A stretch of 55,011 nt of DNA from NCBI GenBank assembly GCA_050872785.1, contig JBNMHO010000007.1, forward strand, positions 1 to 55,011, in the 5' to 3' direction. Positions within the stretch are counted from its first letter, which is position 1. Each line of letters begins with the position of its first letter. The notes under the pieces are model-generated. The model saw only the letters and a list, made by a program, of their open reading frames with translations, ran no database searches and was not told where the DNA came from. Source of the DNA: UBA7862 sp050872785 (GTDB lineage: Bacteria > Bacillota > Clostridia > Christensenellales > UBA1242). Positions 6,003 to 14,641 of the stretch are shown here, piece by piece. A program made the translations under genes and the position numbers.

Positions 6003-6713
6003 TTACTCTCCAAGCCATGTGAGGACTGGGGTGAAGGTGACTACGAGATAGGTTTTGCCAGTTTCGGTGTCGGTGTAGGCAGATGGGTCGGAAATTGGTG
6101 ATTTAGTATAGATTTTGATATTGACAGAATTAAAGATGTCCTTTAGTGAGTTTATTGAAAAGGTTAGTCCGTTTTGATATGTCGTGCCGTTGTGGATTGT
6201 TGTTCCAACAAAGCCAACGATAATGTCATTTTCAATAATTTCAATATTTATTGAGTTTTCCATTTCTCGCAAGTCGTAGGTTGTGTTGTTAAATGTAACT
6301 TTTGCATCTTCCTTTTCGCTAAGTCTGACTGTTGTGTTGCCAAATGCTGTGAAATACATTTTTGCCGTGTTATGCAGTTGGAAAATGAGTTGGTCGCCAG
6401 TCGTCACTGAATTTAGGTTTATGGTTTCTGCTGTTTCCTCAACTTCCACTGCGATCAACTCCAAATTTCCAGCAAGAAATTGGTTTTTGATAAGTGTTCT
6501 TATTGCTGTGCCGTTTTGGATAGGGTTCCCGTTATCGTCTGTTTTTACATTAAAGCTGTCAAGGTTGTCATAATATGAGCCTGTGTAGGAATAGGACTTT
6601 CCCCACGATGGCACTTCGGGAATTGGGTCTTCCCCGCCGCAGCCAACAAGAAACATTGGAAGTGCTAGGCACAATGCAAGTGCAAGTGATAAAATAATTT
6701 TTTTGAATTTCAT
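6003..6713 (-). CDS. Lipoprotein of unknown function
   Basis: 236 residues from the ATG with AAGGGGG 5 nt upstream; a longer upstream reading has no ribosome-binding site. The N-terminus MKFKKIILSLALAL is a signal peptide ending in the lipobox LVGC, so the mature protein is probably anchored to the outer face of the membrane. The mature part is rich in Thr, Asn and hydrophobic beta-strand-like segments (ITFS, TTIHNGTTYQNGLTF), suggesting a beta-sandwich. First gene of the operon with the four tandem paralogs and the HD protein. No family recognised. Confidence 0.7.
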   Translation of the reverse strand: MKFKKIILSLALALCLALPMFLVGCGGEDPIPEVPSWGKSYSYTGSYYDNLDSFNVKTDDNGNPIQNGTAIRTLIKNQFLAGNLELIAVEVEETAETINLNSVTTGDQLIFQLHNTAKMYFTAFGNTTVRLSEKEDAKVTFNNTTYDLREMENSINIEIIENDIIVGFVGTTIHNGTTYQNGLTFSINSLKDIFNSVNIKIYTKSPISDPSAYTDTETGKTYLVVTFTPVLTWLGE

Positions 6714-6736
6714 GATTTCCCCCTTGTGATATTTCG

Positions 6737-6745
6737 AGTATAACA
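6737..6745 (-). promoter_or_regulatory. Extended -10 promoter of lipoprotein operon
   Basis: On the minus strand TGTTATACT, i.e. TG plus TATACT (6737-6742), ahead of the lipoprotein start at 6713. No convincing -35 is seen, as is common with extended -10 promoters. Confidence 0.5.
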
Positions 6746-6771
6746 TATATTTACTAATTCTAAAAACAAAA

Positions 6772-6859
6772 TTAGCCAAAACGGCAAATAAAACCTGATT
6801 TTGCAATTCTACTGCTAGTAGAGTTTAAAATTTCAAGTTTTAAAAGTCATTTTGGCTAA
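6772..6859 (-). repeat. Long-range inverted repeat after valS
   Basis: Perfect 10-bp arms TTAGCCAAAA (6772-6781) and TTTTGGCTAA (6850-6859) enclose a smaller CTACT/AGTAG hairpin. On the minus strand the distal arm is followed by a T-rich stretch. It could act as an unusual branched terminator of valS or as an operator region for the lipoprotein operon. Confidence 0.4.
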
Positions 6860-6863
6860 CAAA

Positions 6864-9275
6864 TTATTCTTGAGGTTCGACAATGCCATGGACGTTGACT
6901 GACAAGTTTTCTCCATGAGAAATGACAAGATTTTGAGCATTTGTTGCGTCTTTTATGTCGTCTGCACATTCTTGCAAGAATTCGTCATATGGTGACACCA
7001 CTTCAAGGGTTGTGAGTTCTGTTTTAAGAGAAATTTTGTTGTCTGTTTTGTATCCACGGACTTGCGACACAACGCTACACACTTCCTCACCCTTGCGGAT
7101 AAGGTCTTTGTCTGCGGCAATGGAAAGTTTGGAAAAGAGTGTGTTGTTTATTGATTCCGTTTTCACTGTGTCCTTAAATGTGTTTTGATATATTTCCTCC
7201 GTCACGTGAGGGATATATATGCTGAACATTTTAAGCAGTTCAAGCATAACTTCATACATTGCAAATTTTGCACTATTTTTGGACTGTTCGTCTGCGTTGT
7301 AAAGTCGGACTTTGACAAGTTCAATGTAGTTGTCGCAGAAGTTCCAGAAGAAGTTTTCGAGTTCATTCATTGCAAGTCCGATTTCATACTTTTCAAAATA
7401 GTCGAAGAATCTTGCTTGCATTTGTGAAAATTTAGAGATTATCCAGCGGTCGATTGGTTTGAGGCTTTGTCCCTTTTCTGGCTTGTAACCTTCAAGGAAA
7501 AGCCAAACAAATTTTGAAGCGTTGTAAACTTTGTTGACAAGTTTTGCCCCAGTTTTAAGCTTGTCTTCATTGAAGAGTGAATCTCTGCCCAAACTGCCCG
7601 TTGTTGCCCAATAGCGGAAGACATCTGCCGAGTGAGTTGCGATGACTGCTGCTGGGTCGGCTTTTGCATTGTTTTTGCTCTTTGAAATCTTTTCGCCATT
7701 GCCTGCCATAACAAAGCCAGTAATCATAACATTTTCCCAAGGAATTGTGTTCATGTGATAGTAACTTTTGACGATTGTGTAAAAGTCCCAAGTTCTGATA
7801 ATGTCATGTGCATTTGTTCTGAAGGTCATTGGCATCATCTTTTTGCAGAAGTCATTGTCTTGCTTCCACTTTGTGTTGATAAGTGGAGTGACACTGCTTG
7901 TTGCCCATGTGTCCATAATATCTTTTTCTGGCTCGAAGTTGTGACCGCCACATTTTGGGCATGGGTGAAGAGGGTTTGTTACAAGTGGATTGACTGGAAG
8001 TTGACTTTCGTCCGCCACCACAATTTCGCCACAGTCTTTGCAATACCACACTGGGAATGGCACGCCAAAATATTTTTGACGAGAGATACACCAGTCCATC
8101 ATAAGATTTTCCACCCAGTCGGTGTAACGTGATTTCATAAAGCTTGGGTTCCACTTAATTTGGTCGCCAAGTTCCAGCCATTTTTGTTTATTTTCAAGAG
8201 TTTTTATGAACCATTGCTTTTTAAGTTTAATTTCCATTTCGTTTTTGCAACGTTCATGGACAAAAACTTGGTGAGTTAGTGGTTCTTGTTTTATTAGCAA
8301 GTCTTCTGCACGCAAATCTTCAATAATCTGCGCTCTTGCTTCTTTTGTTTTCATGCCTTCATATTTTCCAGCAAGTGGTGTCATGCGGCCGTAGTCGTCA
8401 ATGGCAACTTTAAGTTCAAGTTTATATTTCTTAAACCATTGTGTGTCTGTTTGGTCACCAAATGTGCAACACATAACAACACCAGTTCCCTTGTCAAGTT
8501 CAACTTTGTCGTCTGCCATAACTGGGACATAATAATTATATAGTGGCACACGAACACGCTTTCCGACAAGGTGCTTTCTCTTTTCGTCTTTTGGGTTTAC
8601 AAACACGCAATCGCAAGCGCACAAAAACTCTGGACGAGTGGTTGCAATTTCAACATATTCGTCACTGTTTTCAATGTAAAACTTTATGTAGTTGAATGTT
8701 GTTTCTTTTTCTTCACTTTCAAGTTCGCTTTGTGCAATGGCAGTTTGACATTTTGTGCACCAAAGTGCTGGTGCTTCTGCATAATACACTTTATTTTTCT
8801 TGTAAAGGTCAAGGAATGACTCTTGGCTTGTTCTTTGACACTCTGGACTTACTGTGTGATAGAACAAACTCCAATCGGCGCTGTTGCCAACGGAAATAAA
8901 GAGTTTCTTAAAGTCTTCTTCATATTTGTCCACAGTTTCCATACACATTTTGCGGAAGTCTTCACGGGAAACGCTGTATGCCTTAAGTCCCTTTTCCTTT
9001 TCCACCAAAATTTCTGTTGGAAGCCCGTTGTCGTCAAAGCCCATTGGATAAAAGACGTTGAAGCCTTGAAGCCTTTTGTATCTTGTAACGAATTCTGCTT
9101 GGCAATAACTGAAAATATGCCCGATGTGAATTTTGCCGCTGACTGTTGGAGGAGGGGTGTCCACAGAAAACACAGGTTTGTTGCTTTGTGGGTCAAACTT
9201 GTATGTTCCCTTTTCTTGCCAATAGTCTTGCCAATATTTTTCTCTTGTCTTAAAATCGTATTTCTTTTCTAACAT
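6864..9275 (-). CDS. valS: Valine--tRNA ligase (short, archaeal-like type)
   Basis: 803 residues from the ATG preceded by AAGGA 8-9 nt upstream; a GTG 21 bases earlier lacks a site. HIGH lies at residues ~50-53 (GKIHIGHIF) and KISKS near residue 528, with zinc-ribbon-like CTKC and CKDC...CPKC pairs. It charges tRNA-Val and has a CP1 editing domain. It is shorter than the usual 880-950 residues of bacterial ValRS and lacks the C-terminal coiled coil. The sequence style (TPPPTVSGKIHIGH, MGFDDNGLPTE) recalls the archaeal/Rickettsia-like ValRS subgroup also found in some Clostridia (from memory). It lies 41 bp downstream of rsmD, probably in one operon. Confidence 0.93.
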   Translation of the reverse strand: MLEKKYDFKTREKYWQDYWQEKGTYKFDPQSNKPVFSVDTPPPTVSGKIHIGHIFSYCQAEFVTRYKRLQGFNVFYPMGFDDNGLPTEILVEKEKGLKAYSVSREDFRKMCMETVDKYEEDFKKLFISVGNSADWSLFYHTVSPECQRTSQESFLDLYKKNKVYYAEAPALWCTKCQTAIAQSELESEEKETTFNYIKFYIENSDEYVEIATTRPEFLCACDCVFVNPKDEKRKHLVGKRVRVPLYNYYVPVMADDKVELDKGTGVVMCCTFGDQTDTQWFKKYKLELKVAIDDYGRMTPLAGKYEGMKTKEARAQIIEDLRAEDLLIKQEPLTHQVFVHERCKNEMEIKLKKQWFIKTLENKQKWLELGDQIKWNPSFMKSRYTDWVENLMMDWCISRQKYFGVPFPVWYCKDCGEIVVADESQLPVNPLVTNPLHPCPKCGGHNFEPEKDIMDTWATSSVTPLINTKWKQDNDFCKKMMPMTFRTNAHDIIRTWDFYTIVKSYYHMNTIPWENVMITGFVMAGNGEKISKSKNNAKADPAAVIATHSADVFRYWATTGSLGRDSLFNEDKLKTGAKLVNKVYNASKFVWLFLEGYKPEKGQSLKPIDRWIISKFSQMQARFFDYFEKYEIGLAMNELENFFWNFCDNYIELVKVRLYNADEQSKNSAKFAMYEVMLELLKMFSIYIPHVTEEIYQNTFKDTVKTESINNTLFSKLSIAADKDLIRKGEEVCSVVSQVRGYKTDNKISLKTELTTLEVVSPYDEFLQECADDIKDATNAQNLVISHGENLSVNVHGIVEPQE

Positions 9276-9316
9276 TTTTTCTATCCTTTTATCCACAATT
9301 TATTCTCTTTTGTGCA

Positions 9317-9853
9317 TTACTTTTCCAAAAAATCAACCGCCACAGTGCCATATTTTCTGGTGTCCGTCACCTTTTGCATAAACTTGCTAACGCTCTCGGC
9401 ACTTCGCTCGTGAACAATAACTCCGCCGTCACTTAAAATGTCAAACTTTAAAATTTTGCTTATTGCGATGTCTGCAAGGTCGCTGTCAAAGGGTGGGTCA
9501 AGAAAGATTATATCAAACTTCACGCCACTTTCCGAAAACTTTTTCAATGCGTCATAGAAGTCACAGGTTAAAGCTTTGTAATTTTGAACATTCAACTTGC
9601 CCAAGAACTTTTTTAACGCTTCAATATTTGCCTTGTTGTTATCTACAAACGAAACTTCCTTTGCTCCACGACTTATGCACTCAATTCCAAGCGCTCCACT
9701 GCCACAAAACAAGTCCAAGCACCTTGCCCCAGCAATTCTAAATTGCAATATGTTAAATATATTTTCTTTCACCCTATCCAGTGTTGGCTTTACAACCTCT
9801 TGCTTTGGCGAAGGGATAACCGTTCCCCTAAATTTTCCTGATATTATTCTCAT
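9317..9853 (-). CDS. rsmD: 16S rRNA (guanine966-N2)-methyltransferase
   Basis: 178 residues, family-typical length. The SAM-binding motif is DLFCGSGALGIE and the catalytic motif LDPPF. The N-terminus MRIISGKFRGTVIPSP followed by RPT-like KPTLDRVKENIFNIL is characteristic of RsmD. It methylates G966 of 16S rRNA in the small subunit. It precedes valS on the same strand. No dedicated promoter was identified; the region 9854-9940 is AT-rich. Confidence 0.93.
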   Translation of the reverse strand: MRIISGKFRGTVIPSPKQEVVKPTLDRVKENIFNILQFRIAGARCLDLFCGSGALGIECISRGAKEVSFVDNNKANIEALKKFLGKLNVQNYKALTCDFYDALKKFSESGVKFDIIFLDPPFDSDLADIAISKILKFDILSDGGVIVHERSAESVSKFMQKVTDTRKYGTVAVDFLEK

Positions 9854-9941
9854 AACAACAATTATAGTCTATTTTTCCTTTTGAGTAAATACTTTTTTGG
9901 GCATTGTGGGGAAAAATTTACTTTTACCCCCTCTTAATCTG

Positions 9942-9970
9942 TTGACAAATGATATTTTTCCGACTAAAAT
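9942..9970 (+). promoter_or_regulatory. Promoter of DUF4143 ATPase gene
   Basis: TTGACA (9942-9947), a 17-bp spacer and TAAAAT (9965-9970), about 30 bp ahead of the ATG at 10004, which has GGAGG 6 nt upstream. Confidence 0.75.
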
Positions 9971-10003
9971 AAGATTGTATCGTATTTTGGTCGGAGGTTT
10001 GTT

Positions 10004-11224
10004 ATGAATTATATCAAAAGAGATATGGAAAACATTGTTGAAGAACTGACAAAAGAGTATTCTTGCATTTTAATAACGGGACCAAGACAAGTGGGCAAAA
10101 GCACCATGCTTGAACACATTGACGGGCAAAGACACAGAGTAACACTTGACGACTTGCAAGAAAGAAATCTTGCAAAGACAGACCCAGAAATGTTTTTGAA
10201 GTTGCACAAATCACCAATCTTAATTGACGAAGTGCAATATGCTCCAGAACTTTTTTCATACATTAAAATTGCAATAGACAACGGAGCCGAGCCGGGGAGT
10301 TTTTGGCTGACAGGTTCGCAGAGTTACAAACTTATGCAACTGGCAAAAGAAAGTTTGGCGGGAAGAATAGCAATTTTAAACTTGACATCGCTTTCACAAC
10401 ATGAAATGTATGAAAAGGGCAAACTTGAGTTGTTTGACATATCACTTGAGAGCTTAAGAGATAGGGCGTCAAGCAGAACACCTGCTACAGTTGATGAAAT
10501 GTTTAAAAGAATTTGGGCGGGCGGTCTGCCGGGACTTGCAAGCGGAAAATACTCAAATAGAGATATATATTATTCAAGTTATTTGCAGACATATTTGTCA
10601 AGAGATGTGAAAGAAGAACTGCCTATTAAGGACGATGTAAAATTTGTTGACTTTATTCGAGCGGTTGCGTGCAGAATTGGGCAGGAACTTAACATTCATT
10701 CCATAGCAACAGATGTTGATGTTTCGGACGACACTGCAAAAAGGTGGCTTGGCATGCTTGAAAAATCTGAAGTCATTTTCTTCTTGCACCCCTATTCCAA
10801 CAACTTGCTAAAGCGTGTTGTCAAGTCGCCAAAAATTTACTTTTTTGACACTGGACTTGTTAGTTATTTGACAAGACATTCCAGTGCAGAAATATTGCAA
10901 AACAGTTCAATAAATGGAGCAATTCTTGAGAATTATGTCGTGGGTGAAATTAGAAAGAATTATCTTAACTGCGGCAAAGAAATGTTTATGTATTATTACA
11001 GAGATAAGGACCAAAAAGAGATTGACTTGATAATTGAAGAAAACGGTATGCTTCACCCAATCGAGATAAAAAAGAGTTCCAACCCAACCTTGTCCATGAT
11101 AAAAAACTTTGAGGTTATAAAAAGTCCAACACTGAAAGTTGGTGAGGGTGCAGTCATTTGCATGAAAGACAATTTTTCTGCCCTAGATTCAAACAACTTC
11201 ATCATTCCAATTTGGAGCATTTAA
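10004..11224 (+). CDS. AAA ATPase with DUF4143 domain
   Basis: 406 residues. Walker A GPRQVGKST at 26-34, Walker B-like PILIDEVQYAPEL, a sensor segment FWLTGSQSYKL, and a C-terminal DUF4143 domain. The C-terminal part includes a PD-(D/E)XK-like signature (KEIDLIIEENG ... HPIEIKKS). This is the standard bacterial ATPase/DUF4143 family. Its role is not established, with suggestions of DNA or stress-linked functions. It stands alone, with its own promoter and a bidirectional terminator, and is often seen as a mobile accessory gene. It shares no operon with neighbours. Confidence 0.88.
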   Translation: MNYIKRDMENIVEELTKEYSCILITGPRQVGKSTMLEHIDGQRHRVTLDDLQERNLAKTDPEMFLKLHKSPILIDEVQYAPELFSYIKIAIDNGAEPGSFWLTGSQSYKLMQLAKESLAGRIAILNLTSLSQHEMYEKGKLELFDISLESLRDRASSRTPATVDEMFKRIWAGGLPGLASGKYSNRDIYYSSYLQTYLSRDVKEELPIKDDVKFVDFIRAVACRIGQELNIHSIATDVDVSDDTAKRWLGMLEKSEVIFFLHPYSNNLLKRVVKSPKIYFFDTGLVSYLTRHSSAEILQNSSINGAILENYVVGEIRKNYLNCGKEMFMYYYRDKDQKEIDLIIEENGMLHPIEIKKSSNPTLSMIKNFEVIKSPTLKVGEGAVICMKDNFSALDSNNFIIPIWSI

Positions 11225-11251
11225 AAAGACTTCCCTCGGGAAGTCTTTTTT
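11223..11251. terminator. Bidirectional terminator between convergent genes
   Basis: AAAAAGACTTCCC-TC-GGGAAGTCTTTTTT is a perfect stem with A- and T-runs, overlapping the stop codon of the convergent ychF. Confidence 0.85.
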
Positions 11252-12344
11252 ACACATTAAATCTGAATAGCACAACATCGCCGTCTTGCATGACGTAGTC
11301 TTTGCCGACTGAGGCTACTTTGCCTTTTTCTTTGGCAAGGTTGAATGAGCCAAGGGCTACTAGGTCGTCATATTTCACAATTTCCGCTCGGATAAAGCCC
11401 TTTTCAAAGTCACTGTGAATTTTCCCCGCTGCTTGTGGTGCTTTTGTGCCTTGTTTAATTGTCCATGCACGCACTTCTTTTTCGCCAGCGGTCAAATAAC
11501 TCATAAGTCCCAAAGTTTTGTAACTGGTGACAATAAGTTTTTCAAGTCCGCTTTTGTTTATGCCAAGTTCTTGTTTGAACATTTCACGCTCTTCGCTGTC
11601 GAGCATTGTAAGTTCTTCTTCAATTTTGCAACTGAGGCACAAGACGTCTGCGTTTTCGCTTTTTGCAAATTCAATAACTTGACGAGTAAGAGGGTTGTCC
11701 ATTGGTGGGGTTAAGATGTCATCTTCTGAAATGTTTGCGACATAAATAACTGGCTTTGTTGTAAGAAGGAACAATCCGTCAACATACTCCTTTTGCTCTG
11801 GCGTAAAATTTAAACTTCTTGCTGGTTTTTCCGCTTCCAATGTGTTTTTGATGGTGTTCAAAAGTATGACGTGTTCTCTACTTCCAGCACCCGCCTTGGC
11901 AAGTTTTTGCTCTTTTTCAAGATATTTCACAACGCTTTCTAGGTCTGCCAAGATAAGTTCAAGATTGATTGTCTGAATGTCCCTTGTTGGGTCAACAGAG
12001 CCTTCAACATGAATAATTTTCTCATTTTCAAAACATCTTACAACGTGAACAATTGCGTCAACTTCCCTAATATGACTTAAAAATTTGTTGCCCAAGCCTT
12101 CGCCCTTGCTAGCACCCCTAACAAGCCCAGCAATGTCCACAAATTCAATTTGTGCGGGCGTTGTCTTTTTGGCGTTGTATAACTTTGTCAAAACGTCAAG
12201 TCTTTCGTCTGGAACATCAACAATTCCCACATTTGGCTCAATGGTGCAAAATGGATAGTTTGCGCTCTCTGCCCCCGCCTTTGTAATTGCATTAAATAAC
12301 GTGCTTTTGCCAACATTTGGCAACCCAATAACTCCAAGTTTCAT
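11250..12344 (-). CDS. ychF: Redox-regulated ATPase YchF
   Basis: 364 residues, family-typical. The G1 motif is GLPNVGKST, with the YchF switch segment DIAGLVRGASKGEGLGNKF; the C-terminal TGS-like domain ends in KDYVMQDGDVVLFRFNV. It is an Obg-family P-loop protein that prefers ATP and binds ribosomes. It lies 23 bp downstream of the membrane protein gene, on the same strand, and ends at a convergent terminator. Confidence 0.95.
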   Translation of the reverse strand: MKLGVIGLPNVGKSTLFNAITKAGAESANYPFCTIEPNVGIVDVPDERLDVLTKLYNAKKTTPAQIEFVDIAGLVRGASKGEGLGNKFLSHIREVDAIVHVVRCFENEKIIHVEGSVDPTRDIQTINLELILADLESVVKYLEKEQKLAKAGAGSREHVILLNTIKNTLEAEKPARSLNFTPEQKEYVDGLFLLTTKPVIYVANISEDDILTPPMDNPLTRQVIEFAKSENADVLCLSCKIEEELTMLDSEEREMFKQELGINKSGLEKLIVTSYKTLGLMSYLTAGEKEVRAWTIKQGTKAPQAAGKIHSDFEKGFIRAEIVKYDDLVALGSFNLAKEKGKVASVGKDYVMQDGDVVLFRFNV

Positions 12345-12367
12345 TTTCTTTTTCCTTTCTTATTTTT

Positions 12368-13147
12368 TTATGCCTCGCTTCCATATCGGATAAGGCAATA
12401 TATTCTAAATGGCAAGTAGAGTATCATTTGACCTACAAAGAAGAATAGCCCTATCATAAGATAGTGGAATGGTGCGGGAAGATTTATGCCGAGGGATACA
12501 AAGAATGGGCAACTTTCAACATAAAATAAGTTTGTCCCCGCAAAGCCCATTTTGGAAATTGCAAAACACAACGCTCCAAAGACAACAAGGCTCACAACAC
12601 CTCGCCACAAGTCAAGTGCATTTTGAACATTTATCCAACCCGTAAAAGCCATCATCAACGCCACCATAACAATTATGCTGCGAGAGATGTAAAACGCCAA
12701 GTTGTTTATGTCATAAATTGGTAAACTTTCCACAACGCCAACTGGATAAATTATTGTTGCAATGGCAAGCAGTGCCGAAATTGAAAACACAAAGTCCAAC
12801 CCAAAAGTTTTTGTCTTTATGTCCTTTTTCTTAATAACCGCAAAAAGCAAAAGAATTATGCTCACCCACATCGACAGAACGAAGCCGTCAAGATTTGTGG
12901 CAGCCAGAAAAGTTGCTTTTTCATCAACACTTTTAAGATACTTGCACCTAAAAACAATTCGCACTACCTCAAGGGCAATCAAAAGCCCCGTGCAAATGGC
13001 GACAAAAAGTCTTTGTTTTGAAAACTCGTGACGGGACACAAGCATGGAAAAGAAGATTATCACAACCATACAACACAATATAACCGCAATGTGTCCAGCG
13101 GATAAAAGTGACTTTATGCCCCCAGCAATGTTTAAATTTAGAAACAT
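12368..13147 (-). CDS. Polytopic membrane protein (YwaF/TIGR02206-like)
   Basis: 259 residues with about seven hydrophobic spans separated by short basic loops (e.g. VIIFFSMLVSRHEFSK, VVRIVFRCKYLKS, the FRIYCLIRYGSEA end). The length, span pattern and tail W-x-x-Y-type loops recall the YwaF/TIGR02206 integral membrane family. That assignment is by style only. No catalytic motif is apparent. It has its own consensus promoter and is probably co-transcribed with ychF. Confidence 0.6.
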   Translation of the reverse strand: MFLNLNIAGGIKSLLSAGHIAVILCCMVVIIFFSMLVSRHEFSKQRLFVAICTGLLIALEVVRIVFRCKYLKSVDEKATFLAATNLDGFVLSMWVSIILLLFAVIKKKDIKTKTFGLDFVFSISALLAIATIIYPVGVVESLPIYDINNLAFYISRSIIVMVALMMAFTGWINVQNALDLWRGVVSLVVFGALCFAISKMGFAGTNLFYVESCPFFVSLGINLPAPFHYLMIGLFFFVGQMILYLPFRIYCLIRYGSEA

Positions 13148-13165
13148 TTTATTCTCCTACTTAGT

Positions 13166-13194
13166 AGTTTAGAAAAAAAACACAAATTTGTCAA
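13166..13194 (-). promoter_or_regulatory. Promoter of membrane protein-ychF operon
   Basis: Minus strand: TTGACA (13189-13194), 17-bp spacer, TAAACT (13166-13171). The 11-bp palindrome CTACTTAGTAG overlaps the -10 and the start region (13157-13167) and might be an operator. Confidence 0.65.
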
Positions 13195-13361
13195 AAAAAA
13201 CTACAATAGTTTTCGTTCTTTTGTTGATTTTTTTGAAAATATGTGCTATCTTAATTGCGTCAATGGAAGAAATTGGGTGAATTCCATAAAGCCCAAACCC
13301 TTGTGACATTGCAAAAACAAAAATTTTTGTTCCAAGTTTTCTTACAGAAAAACATCAATAT

Positions 13362-13435
13362 GCAGGTATAGTTTAGTGGTAAAACTTTTGCTTCCCAAGC
13401 AAGTGATACGGGTCCGATTCCCGTTACCTGCTCCA
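13362..13435 (+). tRNA. tRNA-Gly (CCC)
   Basis: A 74-nt cloverleaf: acceptor GCAGGTA/TACCTGC, discriminator T, encoded CCA. The anticodon loop TTCCCAA gives CCC. The T-arm is CGGGT-CCGATTC-CCGT type. It is followed directly by a strong terminator and a modular hairpin array. A possible promoter, TTGATT-17-TATCTT, lies ~110 bp upstream (13224-13252). Confidence 0.95.
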
Positions 13436-13474
13436 GTAAAACAAAAAAGTCCTTCTGGACTTTTTTTGTTTTAC
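13436..13474 (+). terminator. tRNA-Gly terminator
   Basis: A long perfect stem GTAAAACAAAAAAGTCC/GGACTTTTTTTGTTTTAC, starting right after the CCA. The same architecture follows tRNA-Ser at 26345. Confidence 0.85.
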
Positions 13475-13850
13475 AATGATATTTGCTCTGGCGAGCAAGT
13501 GAAATTGCTTCGCAATGATATTCTTTTTGAATTTATGGTTCTGAGCAAAGCGAGGGTTTATATATTTCATATAAATTGGGAAAGCAAGAGTTCATATATC
13601 CTCAAAAAGAATGATATTGCAAACGAACACAAAATTGTGTTCAGTTTGCAGTGAAGGTCAAGATAGCAAATATCATATCATTGCGAACGAAGTGAGTAAT
13701 ATCATTGACCATGGGGCAATATACCTTCCCTTGGGAAAATCAATACCCATGAGGCAATATGTTTTAGGAAAACGATTGCCCATAGGGGCAATATCATTGA
13801 GAGCAATAGCGAACAATATCATTAAATCTCTATCCGCTCACATTTTGCCA
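13475..13850 (+). repeat. Modular hairpin array after tRNA-Gly (copy 1)
   Basis: A non-coding stretch built of short hairpins separated by ATGATATT/ATATCATT linkers. An outer 12-bp pairing, ATGATATTTGCT (13476-13487) with AGCAAATATCAT (13665-13676), encloses TTGCTC/GAGCAA, ATTGC/GCAAT, an expanded arm TTCTTTTTGA (13521-13530)/TCAAAAAGAA (13602-13611), and GCAAAC...GTTTGC with inner GAACACAA/TTGTGTTC. More ATTGCCC/GGGCAAT-type units follow. It is homologous to 26387-26590. The function is unknown. Confidence 0.75.
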
Positions 13851-13889
13851 TTATAACTTTTCTCGCTTCCGCTCAAAAAGCATTGGAGG

Positions 13890-14417
13890 TCATTTTATTC
13901 CACTCCCTTTTAACACATATTCGCTCACATAGTCAAGGTTGGTGTTGTCGATGATTGGTTCGTGGGTTTTAAGTTTTTTGTAGGTTGGGGGGATAATGTT
14001 TTGCGGGGCTGACAAGTTGAGGGTTGAGGAAAGCGTCACAAGGTAAATTTTGGTGGCAATAAGTTTTTTTGAGGGGGCTTTTAAAAGTTCTTGTGCCAGC
14101 GAGTCTATGGCAAAGGTTCTGTCGGGGTTAAGTTTGAAAACAAGGTGAGATAATTCCTCTGTTGTGGCGACTGTTTCATTTTGCATAAATTCCGCTTGAG
14201 GGGTCAAAAAGTCTGGAAGTTTTTGTTTAAAATCTTCGTCTTGGACAATCATCTTTGCGCAAGGGGATAGTTTCAAGAGTTTGACGTCTTGTTTCTTGCA
14301 CAAAAGAATTTTGTTTTGAAAAAGGTTAAAAACAAAGTTCAAAGTTTTGGGTCTTGTAAGAAGTTTTGAAAATGGCACAAAATTTCCGTTTTCGTCCACG
14401 CACACAACAATATTCAT
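13890..14417 (-). CDS. Hypothetical protein (175 aa)
   Basis: Starts MNIVVCVDENGNFVPF, ends LKGSGIK. It has no signal peptide, membrane span or recognised motif. The opening VVCVDENGNF and later IYLVTLSS faintly recall nucleotide-binding beta-strand folds (DHFR-like), but no conserved signature supports this. It has its own promoter (TTGCCA-17-TAGAAT) and stands alone next to the hairpin array. Codon use is like its neighbours. Confidence 0.55.
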   Translation of the reverse strand: MNIVVCVDENGNFVPFSKLLTRPKTLNFVFNLFQNKILLCKKQDVKLLKLSPCAKMIVQDEDFKQKLPDFLTPQAEFMQNETVATTEELSHLVFKLNPDRTFAIDSLAQELLKAPSKKLIATKIYLVTLSSTLNLSAPQNIIPPTYKKLKTHEPIIDNTNLDYVSEYVLKGSGIK

Positions 14418-14445
14418 CTTTCGCTCCTAATTTTTCTTCAACAAT

Positions 14446-14474
14446 ATTCTAGCAAAAAAGACATTTTGTGGCAA
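14446..14474 (-). promoter_or_regulatory. Promoter of the 175-aa hypothetical gene
   Basis: Minus strand: TTGCCA (14469-14474), 17-bp spacer, TAGAAT (14446-14451), about 29 bp ahead of the ATG. Confidence 0.5.
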
Positions 14475-14529
14475 ACAACTTTTGGAAAAAATATTTCTGT
14501 TTTCAAAATAAAAAAGTATACAAAAATGG

Positions 14530-14558
14530 TTGAAAAGTATGAGAAAATATGATAAATT
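14530..14558 (+). promoter_or_regulatory. Possible promoter of the 55-aa gene
   Basis: TTGAAA (14530-14535), 17-bp spacer, TAAATT (14553-14558). Confidence 0.45.
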
Positions 14559-14641
14559 AAAGTTGTTCGACAAAATTTTCACATTGAAAAAATGATTGAA
14601 GTTTTGTTAAACCGTTTTGAAAAATTTGAATAGGAGTGAGT

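Noticed and set aside
13475..13850. CRISPR array
   Set aside because: The repeated ATGATATT linkers are short and unevenly spaced, and the intervening units are hairpins rather than unique spacers. No cas genes are present.
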